Shown: in pieces, positions 1-6,291 of the stretch
Position numbering within the stretch: position 1 is the first letter of the stretch
Layout: every line of letters begins with the position of its first letter
Assembly (NCBI GenBank): GCA_020430865.1
Contig: JAGQIY010000861.1
Location: forward strand, 1 to 14,591
Reading direction: 5' to 3'
DNA from: Myxococcales bacterium
GTDB lineage: Bacteria > Myxococcota > Polyangia > Polyangiales > Polyangiaceae
DNA length: 14,591 nucleotides
The notes under the pieces: generated by a model
The model's input: only the letters and a program-made list of their open reading frames with translations
The model's database searches: none
What the model was told of the DNA's origin: nothing
Made by a program: the position numbers and the translations under genes

Positions 1-563
1 CAGGAGCCCAGGGCGGCAGCGGCGGCGCGGGAGCCCAGGGCGGCAGCGGCGGCGAAGCACAGGGTGGCACGGCCGGTGCCACCAGCGGAGGCAGCTCCGG
101 GACCGGTGGTTCCGCGGGGCACGGCGGCAGCGGGGGAGGCCCGGTGAGCGTCGACTGTCTCTCTCGGTCCTGCAGCTTGGATGGCAACCCGACCAGCGCC
201 TGTTGCTTCGAGCGGGCGCGCGACGGTTCCTCTGCCAGAGCCGCCTGCGTCTCCGGCCCGCCGGAGAACGACGGCTGCTTGACCACCGACACGGACCAGC
301 AGACGCGCATCGAATGTCAGAGCAACGCGGACTGCCCCGGCCAGGTGTGTTGCGGGTTTCGCCGTGACGTGAACCAGACCGCCTACTACGTGGAAGTGCG
401 GTGCGCAGACAGCTGTGACAGCTACGGCCCGGAGATCCCAATCTGCGATCCAGCGCACGGAAACGGCGAATGCCCCGAGATCGACACCCAGAACGGGCTG
501 GTGCAGCTGAATTGCGTGCAAAGTCAGCTGTTGCCGCTGGGCTATTTCGTTTGCGGCGCGTGA
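1..563 (+). CDS. Secreted Gly-rich linker / Cys-rich domain protein, 3' part
   Basis: The 5' end lies outside the window; the first complete codon is at 3 and the stop is TGA at 561-563. About 47 codons of Gly/Ser/Ala low-complexity linker come first, starting with two copies of a GAQGGSGG unit. A compact domain of about 140 residues follows. It contains 16 cysteines, including two CC pairs (SACC and QVCCG) and a CQSNADCPGQVCCG segment. So many cysteines, spaced as in disulphide-bonded domains, indicate an exported protein. Gly-rich linkers joined to small Cys-rich domains are common in myxobacterial lipoproteins and surface proteins, so a signal peptide or lipobox upstream is expected but not visible. 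An internal GTG at 144 would cut off the linker and is unlikely to be the start. I do not recognise the domain and assign no function. The next gene starts 20 nt downstream. Confidence 0.8.
   Translation, partial: GAQGGSGGAGAQGGSGGEAQGGTAGATSGGSSGTGGSAGHGGSGGGPVSVDCLSRSCSLDGNPTSACCFERARDGSSARAACVSGPPENDGCLTTDTDQQTRIECQSNADCPGQVCCGFRRDVNQTAYYVEVRCADSCDSYGPEIPICDPAHGNGECPEIDTQNGLVQLNCVQSQLLPLGYFVCGA
3..56 (+). repeat. 27-bp tandem repeat (two copies) in Gly-rich linker
   Basis: Positions 3-29 and 30-56 are two 27-bp units that are identical for the first 24 bases and differ only in the last codon (GCG versus GAA). A third, diverged unit begins near 57. The unit is in frame and encodes GAQGGSGG plus one residue, so copy-number change would lengthen or shorten the linker without shifting the frame. 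More copies may lie upstream of the window. Confidence 0.85.
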
Positions 564-569
564 GCGCTA

Positions 570-585
570 CATCAGGGCCCTGATG
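570..585. promoter_or_regulatory. 16-bp perfect palindrome over the ruvB start
   Basis: CATCAGGGCCCTGATG is a perfect inverted repeat whose last three bases are the ruvB ATG. The only Shine-Dalgarno-like bases (AGGG, 574-577, 5 nt before ATG) also lie inside it. As RNA it could form a 6-bp stem with a GGCC loop that pairs the start codon; as DNA it could be a dimer-binding site. The symmetry is seen directly; any regulatory role is inference. Confidence 0.45.
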
Positions 586-1650
586 GCCGCAAAGCGCAAG
601 AAGTCCGATCCCAGCGACGATGAACAGCGCCTGATCGAGAGCGAGAGCCTGCCCGAGGACGAGCGCTTCGATCGGCTGTTCCGCCCCCAGAGCCTGGACG
701 ACTTCGTTGGCCAGAGCCGCCACAAGGAGAACCTGAGGGTCTACGTCAAGGCAGCGAGGCAGCGCGGTGAACCGCTGGATCACATCTTGCTCTGCGGCCC
801 CCCTGGGCTCGGCAAGACCACCCTGGCAAACATCCTGGCCAACGAGATGGATGTCCAGCTGTTCACCACCAGCGGCCCGGCGGTGGAACACAAGGGCGTC
901 CTCACGGGTCTCGTGACCCGCCTGGGACGCGGCGACGTGCTGTTCATCGACGAGATCCACCGCCTCAGCGCGCCGGTGGAAGAAGCGCTCTACCCGGCCA
1001 TCGAGGATTTCCGCATAGATATTATGACCGGTGACGGACCCTACGCCGAGAGCATCGCGGTCGACGTCAAGCCGTTCACCTTGATCGGCGCGACCACCCG
1101 CACGGGCCTTCTCACCAAGCCGCTGCAAGAGCGCTTCGGCGTGACGCTGCGCCTCGACTTCTATCCCGTCGCCGACCTGCAGCGGATCGTGCTGCGCTCG
1201 GCGCGCCTGCTGGGCGTGCCCTGCGACCAGGCTGGAGCCCTGGAGCTGGCCCGACGCTCCCGGGGCACACCCCGCGTGGCCAACCGCCTGCTGCGGCGCG
1301 TGCGCGACTTCGCCGAGGTCGAAGGCAACGGCAGCATCGACCAGGCCATCGTCAAGCAGACCTGCGAGCGCCTCGAGATCGACCGCGGAGGCCTCGACGA
1401 GATGGATCGTCGACTGCTCACGATCATCATCGACCACTACGATGGCGGCCCGGTCGGCGTGGAAACCATCGCCGCCGCCATGGCCGAGCCACGAGATACG
1501 ATCGAAGACGTCTACGAGCCCTACCTGCTCCAGCAAGGCTTCCTCGGACGCACTCCCCGCGGCCGCATCGCGACCAAGAAGGCCTACGAACACCTGGGTG
1601 TCCCCTTCGGCGAGACCACCGCCGGCGCCAAGCAAGGCAAGCTCTTCTAG
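583..1650 (+). CDS. ruvB: Holliday junction branch-migration ATPase RuvB
   Basis: This is the hexameric AAA+ motor that, with RuvA, drives Holliday junction branch migration in the cytoplasm before RuvC resolution. The 355-residue length is typical of the family. After a charged N-terminal extension come FRPQSLDDFVGQ (33-44), Walker A GPPGLGKTT (72-80), Walker B LFIDEIHR (120-127), sensor 1 GATTR (169-173), the arginine finger in LQERFG (R184) and sensor 2 SRGTPR (226-231). The C-terminal winged helix contains GFLGRTPRGR. All catalytic motifs are intact. The gene stands without ruvA or ruvC in this window; it follows a secreted-protein gene by 20 nt, so co-transcription may be incidental. The ATG at 583 is the only good start, with a weak AGGG signal inside a palindrome. 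Its TAG stop is the first part of a dispersed repeat. Confidence 0.97.
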   Translation: MAAKRKKSDPSDDEQRLIESESLPEDERFDRLFRPQSLDDFVGQSRHKENLRVYVKAARQRGEPLDHILLCGPPGLGKTTLANILANEMDVQLFTTSGPAVEHKGVLTGLVTRLGRGDVLFIDEIHRLSAPVEEALYPAIEDFRIDIMTGDGPYAESIAVDVKPFTLIGATTRTGLLTKPLQERFGVTLRLDFYPVADLQRIVLRSARLLGVPCDQAGALELARRSRGTPRVANRLLRRVRDFAEVEGNGSIDQAIVKQTCERLEIDRGGLDEMDRRLLTIIIDHYDGGPVGVETIAAAMAEPRDTIEDVYEPYLLQQGFLGRTPRGRIATKKAYEHLGVPFGETTAGAKQGKLF

Positions 1651-1707
1651 TGTCCTGTCTCCGTAGTACGCTGCAAGAAACTCGCCCGCCCCCTGTGGGG
1701 GTGGGCG
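1647..1707 (+). repeat. Dispersed convergent-terminator repeat, copy A
   Basis: The unit begins with CTAG, which contains the ruvB TAG stop, and continues as CTAGTGTCCTGTCTCCG. A short variable spacer, then AAACTCGCCCGCCCC and a hairpin follow. It matches the reverse strand of 9894-9952 at 52 of 61 aligned columns by hand alignment, with two single-base gaps. It fills most of the space between convergent ruvB and the radical SAM gene. Confidence 0.8.
1683..1707 (-). terminator. Hairpin terminator between ruvB and the radical SAM gene
   Basis: The arms 1683-1693 and 1697-1707 form an 11-bp stem with one G-U pair and a TGT loop. Read on the minus strand, the hairpin is followed by AGTTTCTT, so it best fits termination of the minus-strand radical SAM gene that ends at 1755. 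On the plus strand there is no T run after it, though a stem this strong may still act on ruvB transcripts. Confidence 0.65.
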
Positions 1708-1754
1708 GCGTGATCCGGATCAAGGGTTTGGGGGTGAGGAGCGCCGCAGAGCTA

Positions 1755-2660
1755 CTAGACGCTCAGTCGCACTGGTAGGCCAACCGCCTCGATCCGCGCG
1801 GCAATCTCTTGCATGCGCTCCGCGGAGAGCGCCACGAGCCGCGGCGCTTCGGCCTGCTTCGAGGGCCTCGCGAGGCCGTACAAGAGCACGCCGTTCAGCT
1901 GGAGGGGGAGGCGCAGCCTTCGCTGCGCGAGCTCGCCGAAGACGCGCAACAGCTCCCTGAGTTCAGCGTCGCTCGGTCCGAGCTCGTTCGTGGCGGCGAG
2001 CTCGGGCGCGCCGCCGGATGGCGACTCTTGCCCGAACACGCAGGTCTGGATCCACGTCGGGCAGATCCGACTTACAGCCGTCAGCCGCTCCACCTGGCGC
2101 GCCCCCTCCCCCGCCACGGAGTTGACCGCCTGCATGCCCTCGCGCGTGACTCGATCGAGCTTGAACCAGACCACGCCGCCCAGCGTCGCGAAGCGCTCCA
2201 GCGCCCTCAGCACGTGTGGCTTGTTCGCCATCGAGCCGTTGGTGATGAGCGTCAACGGGAGCTCGCCCAGTAGCTCCCGCTCACGAAGGACGCGTTCGAG
2301 CAACTCGATGACTTCTTCGAACTGCGGGCTCGTGGTGGGCTCTCCGTTGCCGCTCAGCGCGATGTCCTTGAGCACACGCGAGCCTTCGGGGACGCGGCGC
2401 TGCATGAAGTCGCCGTGCTGGATGTCATCGAGCAGGCCACGCAGCTCACGCTCCAGCAGCGCCAGGTCGATGTCCGGCCCATTTCCACGCGACAAGTCGG
2501 GCACCTGACAGTAGACGCAGCGCCAGTTGCAGGCGTTGTTCGGGTTCAGGTTGATCCCTACGGATACTCCGCCGGCGCGCCGTGAGACCACCGGGTAGAC
2601 GTAGCTGAGCCCCGCCGCGTCGCGGTCGTGGTTGACCACACTGAGCTGCCGATCGGACAT
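1755..2660 (-). CDS. Radical SAM protein
   Basis: This is a 301-residue cytoplasmic radical S-adenosylmethionine enzyme. The CNWRCVYC motif (C44, C48, C51) is the CX3CX2C ligand set for the 4Fe-4S cluster. GNGEPT (104-109) is the GGE-type SAM-binding strand, and ITNG (139-142) is the next barrel strand typical of this superfamily. The N-terminal segment VSVGINLNPNNACNW leads directly into the cluster loop, as in the small Fe-S oxidoreductases related to COG0731 and wyosine-type enzymes. No second cluster-binding Cys group is evident; C182 and C189 in the RICPTWIQTC segment are isolated. The substrate cannot be told from sequence. ATG at 2660 is chosen; a GTG two codons upstream (2666) is possible, and neither has a clear ribosome site. 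It is convergent with ruvB and divergent from the TetR gene. Confidence 0.85.
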   Translation of the reverse strand: MSDRQLSVVNHDRDAAGLSYVYPVVSRRAGGVSVGINLNPNNACNWRCVYCQVPDLSRGNGPDIDLALLERELRGLLDDIQHGDFMQRRVPEGSRVLKDIALSGNGEPTTSPQFEEVIELLERVLRERELLGELPLTLITNGSMANKPHVLRALERFATLGGVVWFKLDRVTREGMQAVNSVAGEGARQVERLTAVSRICPTWIQTCVFGQESPSGGAPELAATNELGPSDAELRELLRVFGELAQRRLRLPLQLNGVLLYGLARPSKQAEAPRLVALSAERMQEIAARIEAVGLPVRLSV

Positions 2661-2740
2661 CGCCACGAGACGCTAGCATCGCCCAGGGGCCACACCTAAC
2701 CCCCGGAAATCTAGTCATTTTTCGCCCTAGCTGGAGTTTC

Positions 2741-2811
2741 TTCGTGAACCCGTGCGTTTTCGACTTGCGCGTTTCGTGAATAGCATTCATTTTCTGAAGG
2801 TGGTTCACGAA
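2741..2811. promoter_or_regulatory. Triple TTCGTGAA operator array in the divergent promoter region
   Basis: TTCGTGAA occurs at 2741-2748 and 2773-2780, and in inverted form (TTCACGAA) at 2804-2811. Start-to-start spacing is 32 and 31 bp, about three helical turns, so all three would face the same side of DNA. The outer boxes extend into a perfect 10-bp inverted repeat (2741-2750 with 2802-2811). The middle box overlaps the perfect palindrome TGAATAGCATTCA (2777-2789). The stretch is AT-rich relative to its surroundings and lies between the radical SAM and TetR genes. Binding by the adjacent TetR protein is inference from position and symmetry. Confidence 0.55.
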
Positions 2812-3525
2812 CTCGAAACGTCCGGACGCTCCGCGCGCAAGCGAGAAGCCAGGCAAATGCAGATCCTCGAGATCGCCGAGCGGCTGATCGCGGAGCAAGG
2901 CATCGAGGCCTTCAGCCTGCACGCGGTCGCGCGCGAGCTGGATGTCGTCACCGGCACGCTCTATCGCTACTTCCCGAACAAGGACGCTCTGGTCGCCGCT
3001 CTGCACCGGCGGGCCATCGCGGACCTGCACGAGCGCTTCGCTGCTCACGCCGCGAGCTTGGGCTCTGCGCTCGAGGCCGTGGAGCTGAGCCCCGAGCAGC
3101 GCGTGCTCACCGAGCTGTGTGCTGCGTCACGCTTCTACCTCGAGCTGCCGGAGCAGCTGCCGAATCGCTTCCGCTTCGTGTGGTTGATGCTCGGTGATCC
3201 GCGCTCGTTGATCCGCCCGGAAGACGTACCGAAGTCTGCCGTGCCGCTGCTCGCCTTCCTGGGCGACGTCCGCGCGCTCTTCGAGCGGGCGACGAAGCTC
3301 GGGGCGCTGTCCGATGGCGACGCCCTCGACCGCACCTTGGTGTTCTGGTCTGCGCAGCAAGGCGTGGTTCAGCTGCAGAAGCTGCAGCGCTACGAGGCGA
3401 AGCTCTTCGACTACCGGCGCCTGGGTGCCCAGCTCGCGCGCCCCCTGCTCATCGGTTGGGGCGCGTCTCGAGCAGCGCTCGATCGCGCCGACCAGGTCCT
3501 CGATCAAGTCAAGCTGGCCAGCTAG
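2800..3525 (+). CDS. TetR/AcrR-family transcriptional regulator
   Basis: The N-terminal domain is a TetR DNA-binding domain. Numbered from GTG 2800, a basic arm (SARKREARQ) is followed by helix 1 QILEIAERLIAEQGIEAFSL (21-40) and the helix-turn-helix to about residue 65. The signature GTLYRYFPNKDALV lies at 52-65. The remaining 170 or so residues are helical and would form the ligand-binding and dimer domain; no ligand is suggested by sequence. The reading frame is open back to GTG 2752, but codons 2752-2799 have only about 44% G/C at third positions and overlap the operator-like array, so they look non-coding. GTG 2800 keeps the basic arm; ATG 2857 would remove it. The hydroxylase gene begins 18 nt downstream, so the regulator probably controls it and itself. 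The start is uncertain; the family is not. Confidence 0.88.
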   Translation: MVHELETSGRSARKREARQMQILEIAERLIAEQGIEAFSLHAVARELDVVTGTLYRYFPNKDALVAALHRRAIADLHERFAAHAASLGSALEAVELSPEQRVLTELCAASRFYLELPEQLPNRFRFVWLMLGDPRSLIRPEDVPKSAVPLLAFLGDVRALFERATKLGALSDGDALDRTLVFWSAQQGVVQLQKLQRYEAKLFDYRRLGAQLARPLLIGWGASRAALDRADQVLDQVKLAS

Positions 3526-3543
3526 GCCAGGAGGGAAATCACC

Positions 3544-4167
3544 ATGTTGTTCTTTTCGCCCACCGCATTCGCTGCCGGCGCCGCCGGCTGGACCTTCGCC
3601 GAGTACGCCTTGCACCGCTGGCTAGGTCACTCGAAGCAACCCAAGAAGACCTCTTCGGGGAGGGGCTCGCTACTCAGCGGGGACTTCGGCCCCGAACATC
3701 GGACGCACCACGCGGACACGACGTACTTCGCCCCCACCTCGCGCAAGCTCAAGGCCGCGGCGATGCTGGTGCCGGCGCTCGGCGCGGGTGCGAGCTTGCT
3801 CGTCGGGCCGCGACGCGGGGTCTCCTTCGCGCTCGGTTTTGCGAGCTGCTACGCGGGCTACGAGCTCGTGCATCGCCGCATCCACACCCACGCGCCGCGT
3901 GGACCGTACAGCCGCTGGACGCGGCGGCATCACCTGTCTCACCACTTCAACGCGAAGATCAATCATGGCGTCACCACACCGATCTGGGACTTCGTGTTCA
4001 ACACGTACCAACCACCGGGCAAGGTGCGGGTGCCTTCGCGCATCGTCCAACACTGGATGGTCGACGACGACGGCAAGTTGAAGCCGGAGTTCGCAGACGA
4101 CTACGAGCTCGTCGGCAAGGCGCGTGAAGCCAACGCGGAGGTCGCCCAGGCGGGCGCTCGGGCCTGA
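3544..4167 (+). CDS. Fatty acid hydroxylase / sterol desaturase-family membrane protein
   Basis: This 207-residue protein carries the histidine boxes of the di-iron hydroxylase superfamily (PF04116-like): H24-x4-H29 in EYALHRWLGH, HRTHH (52-56), H110-x3-H114 in YELVHRRIHTH, RRHHLSHHF with H130 and H133-H134, and H141. Hydrophobic stretches at about 3-20, 71-88 and 93-108 would be membrane segments, placing the boxes on the cytoplasmic face as is known for the family. Such enzymes hydroxylate or desaturate acyl chains, sterols or carotenoids with O2; the substrate here is not evident, and fatty acid or sphingolipid 2-hydroxylation is a guess. AGGAGG at 3529-3534 lies 9 nt before ATG, a strong ribosome site. 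It is co-directional with the TetR gene 18 nt upstream, suggesting one transcript under that regulator. Confidence 0.82.
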   Translation: MLFFSPTAFAAGAAGWTFAEYALHRWLGHSKQPKKTSSGRGSLLSGDFGPEHRTHHADTTYFAPTSRKLKAAAMLVPALGAGASLLVGPRRGVSFALGFASCYAGYELVHRRIHTHAPRGPYSRWTRRHHLSHHFNAKINHGVTTPIWDFVFNTYQPPGKVRVPSRIVQHWMVDDDGKLKPEFADDYELVGKAREANAEVAQAGARA

Positions 4168-4194
4168 GCGCGACGCCGCGAGAGCAGCCTGCTG

Positions 4195-4215
4195 GCGACT
4201 CCGGAGACAGATCAC
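4195..4215 (-). repeat. Possible degenerate fragment of the dispersed repeat
   Basis: Read on the minus strand this segment resembles the conserved left end of the repeat (GTGTCCTGTCTCCG, one variable base, AGT, then CGC), with an exact TGTCTCCG core and small gaps elsewhere. The AAACTCGCCCGCC half and hairpin are absent. It lies in the 103-bp gap between the hydroxylase and Ada-AlkA genes. The match is short and could be chance. Confidence 0.25.
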
Positions 4216-4270
4216 TGTCGCGTCCGAAAATGGCCAGTCTCGACCCGGCGCCGGGTGTACCACTGGGGAC

Positions 4271-5746
4271 GTGAACGACGACCAGCGCTATCGAGCCTTG
4301 AGCTCGCACGATCACCGCTTCGATGGGGTGTTCTACGTCGCTGTCAGCAGCACGGGGATCTACTGCCGCCCGATTTGCCCGGCGCGACTACCAGCGCGCA
4401 AGAACTGTGCGTTCTTCGACAGCGCCGCAGCCGCGGAGCGCGCGGGCTATCGCGCCTGCTTTCGTTGCCGGCCGGAGCTGGCTCCGGGGATGGCCCCGAC
4501 CGACCGCAAGCGTGTGCTCGCAGATCGGGCCTATCTGCGTATCCGTGCGGGAGCGCTCAGCACGGGCACCGCCGGAGCGCTCGCCAGGGAGCTCGGGGTG
4601 AGCGAACGGCACCTGCGGCGCGCCGTGCAGGAGCGCTACGGGATCTCCCCGGTCGAGCTTGCGCAATCCGTACGGCTTGGGCTCGCCAAGCAGCTGCTCC
4701 ACGATACCCAGCTGCCCCTCAGCCAGATCTGTCACGCCAGCGGTTTCGGCAGCGTGCGGCGCTTCAACGCGCTGTTCAAGACCCGCATGGGTCGCTCCCC
4801 CTCCGAGCTCCGTAGAGGACTCCAGCCGGGCAGACCTGCGAACCCGCGAGTCGAGCTCCGCCTCGACTACCGCCCGCCGCTGGCGTTCCCGGAGCTGCTC
4901 GGGTTCCTGCGCCAGCGCGCCATCCCCGGCGTGGAGGAGGTGGACGACAACTCGTACACCCGCCTGGCACGCGTCGACGGCCACACCGGGTGGCTACGCG
5001 TGCGCGCCGACGCACAGCGCCCGGCGCTGCGCTTGGAGGTTGCTCAGAACCTGGTGTCGAGCTTGATGCAGGTGCTGAGCGCCACGCGTCAGCTCTTCGA
5101 CCTCGACGCGCGCCCCGACGCGATGCTGGGGAACCTGGCCAGAGACCCGTTGCTGAGGCGCGCCGCACGCCGCACTCCCGGCTTGCGTGTCCCTGGTGCG
5201 TTCTGCGGCTTCGAGATCGCGGTGCGCGCGCTGCTCGGGCAGCAGGTGTCGGTCAAGGCAGCGACGACGCTCGCGGGGCGCTTGGTGGAGCGCTTTGGAG
5301 AAACTGCGACCGATGAGGAAAGGCGCGGCGCCTCCGCGGCCCTCTCTCGTTTATTCCCCACGGCAATAATCATGAGTCGCGCGACGGCGAACGACGTCGC
5401 CGCGATCGGCGTACCGATGCGCCGCGCCGAGTCGATCCGGCAGCTCGCGCAGGCAGTGGTCGCGGGCGAGCTGGTGCTGAGTCCTGGCTCGGACCCCGAG
5501 CGCGTGGGGCGCGTGCTGCGCGCGCTCCCCGGCGTTGGCCCCTGGACGGCGGGCTACATCGCGATGCGTGCGTTGCACGACCCCGACGCGCTACCCCTCG
5601 GCGATCTCGTGCTGCGCCAGGCGCTGGGCACGAAGCAGTCGCCGGTGACCAGCGCGGCGCTCGAGACGCGCGCCGAGGCGTGGAGCCCCTGGCGGGCCTA
5701 CGCCACGCTCTTGCTCTGGCAGAGCTCCTCACCCCCAACCCCTTGA
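4271..5746 (+). CDS. alkA: Ada-type methylphosphotriester/AraC domain fused to AlkA 3-methyladenine glycosylase
   Basis: This 491-residue fusion joins an alkylation sensor to a base-excision glycosylase. Residues 1-75 are the Ada zinc domain: C32 and C36 in YCRPICPAR plus C63 and C66 in CFRC, where the Ada family transfers a methyl group from DNA phosphotriesters to the first Cys. Residues about 80-182 are an AraC-type double helix-turn-helix (SQICHASGFGSVRRFNALFK). From about 195 an AlkA N-terminal domain precedes the helix-hairpin-helix glycosylase, with FEIAVRALLGQQVSVKAA (314-331), hairpin LPGVGPWTAGYIAMR (419-433) and probable catalytic Asp D445 in LPLGDLVL. The length fits known Ada-AlkA proteins. 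GTG 4271 is preferred because the frame upstream (ATG 4124) overlaps the hydroxylase gene and encodes nothing Ada-like. It likely activates its own operon when methylated. The alkyltransferase gene follows after 13 nt. Confidence 0.92.
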   Translation: MNDDQRYRALSSHDHRFDGVFYVAVSSTGIYCRPICPARLPARKNCAFFDSAAAAERAGYRACFRCRPELAPGMAPTDRKRVLADRAYLRIRAGALSTGTAGALARELGVSERHLRRAVQERYGISPVELAQSVRLGLAKQLLHDTQLPLSQICHASGFGSVRRFNALFKTRMGRSPSELRRGLQPGRPANPRVELRLDYRPPLAFPELLGFLRQRAIPGVEEVDDNSYTRLARVDGHTGWLRVRADAQRPALRLEVAQNLVSSLMQVLSATRQLFDLDARPDAMLGNLARDPLLRRAARRTPGLRVPGAFCGFEIAVRALLGQQVSVKAATTLAGRLVERFGETATDEERRGASAALSRLFPTAIIMSRATANDVAAIGVPMRRAESIRQLAQAVVAGELVLSPGSDPERVGRVLRALPGVGPWTAGYIAMRALHDPDALPLGDLVLRQALGTKQSPVTSAALETRAEAWSPWRAYATLLLWQSSSPPTP

Positions 5747-5759
5747 ACAGGAAATGGCA

Positions 5760-6233
5760 ATGAAGACGGACGAACGCGTCTCACTCGAGACGCCCTTGGG
5801 GCGACTGCAGGCTGTCTTGGAGGCGGGCGCGCTGACCCGCATCCTGTGGTCCAGTGAACCGCAGCGAGCAGACAGCGCTTCTCCCAGCCGCGCCGCGCGG
5901 CTCGCGCGAAGGCAACTCGAGGAGTACTTCGCGGGTAGACGCCAGAGCTTCGACCTGAAGCTAAATCCTTGCGGAACCGCCTTCCAGCTACGAGTCTGGC
6001 ACGAGCTCGGACGGATCCCGTTCGGCGAGACGAGAAGCTACGGTGAGCTCGCCAGGGCGCTGGGGAAGCCCACGGCGTCACGCGCCGTGGGGGCAGCGAA
6101 CGGCAGGAACCCGATCCCGATCATCCTGGCCTGCCACCGGGTGATCGGCGCTTCGGGGGCGCTGACCGGCTTCGCCGCGGGCCTCGACACGAAGCGCTGG
6201 CTACTGCAGCACGAGCACGCACTCAGCGGGTGA
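5760..6233 (+). CDS. ogt: Methylated-DNA--protein-cysteine S-methyltransferase (O6-alkylguanine repair)
   Basis: A single-use suicide enzyme that moves alkyl groups from O6-alkylguanine in DNA to its own cysteine. ATG 5760 is chosen because AGGA (5749-5752) lies 7 nt upstream; ATG 5754 would abut that site. The product has 157 residues. The C-terminal domain has TAFQLRVWHELGRIPFGETR, the DNA-binding helix AVGAANGRNP with its Arg finger region, and the active site LACHRVIG with Cys125, then GALTGFAAGLDTKRWLL. The residue before the active Cys is Ala where most of the family has Pro (PCHR). The Cys, His and Arg are kept, so activity is expected. It completes with the upstream fusion the activities that E. 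coli divides among Ada, AlkA and Ogt. Confidence 0.93.
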   Translation: MKTDERVSLETPLGRLQAVLEAGALTRILWSSEPQRADSASPSRAARLARRQLEEYFAGRRQSFDLKLNPCGTAFQLRVWHELGRIPFGETRSYGELARALGKPTASRAVGAANGRNPIPIILACHRVIGASGALTGFAAGLDTKRWLLQHEHALSG

Positions 6234-6241
6234 AATGCGAA

Positions 6242-6265
6242 ACGGCGCCGTGTGAAGGGCGCCGT
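6242..6265. terminator. Bidirectional terminator hairpin between ogt and amt
   Basis: ACGGCGCC (6242-6249) and GGCGCCGT (6258-6265) form a perfect 8-bp stem with an 8-nt loop, 8 nt after the ogt stop and 27 nt past the amt stop on the other strand. On the minus strand it is followed by TTCGCATTTC, a moderately U-rich tail; on the plus strand by CTCGGCATCTTG. It fills the 58-bp convergent gap. Confidence 0.65.
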
Positions 6266-6291
6266 CTCGGCATCTTGGGCTGAGCCGCCAG

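Noticed and set aside
63..83. 8-bp inverted repeat GGTGGCAC / GTGCCACC
   Set aside because: It lies within Gly/Ala/Thr codons of the linker and is explained by the low-complexity coding composition; too early in the gene to be a terminator.
1712..1721. GATCCGGATC palindrome in the ruvB / radical SAM gap
   Set aside because: Ten bases of symmetry are expected many times by chance in a sequence of this length, and nothing nearby supports a role.
4124..4270. Upstream extension of the Ada-AlkA frame to ATG 4124
   Set aside because: It overlaps the hydroxylase gene by 44 bp and adds 49 residues with no resemblance to the Ada N-terminus, which begins naturally at GTG 4271.
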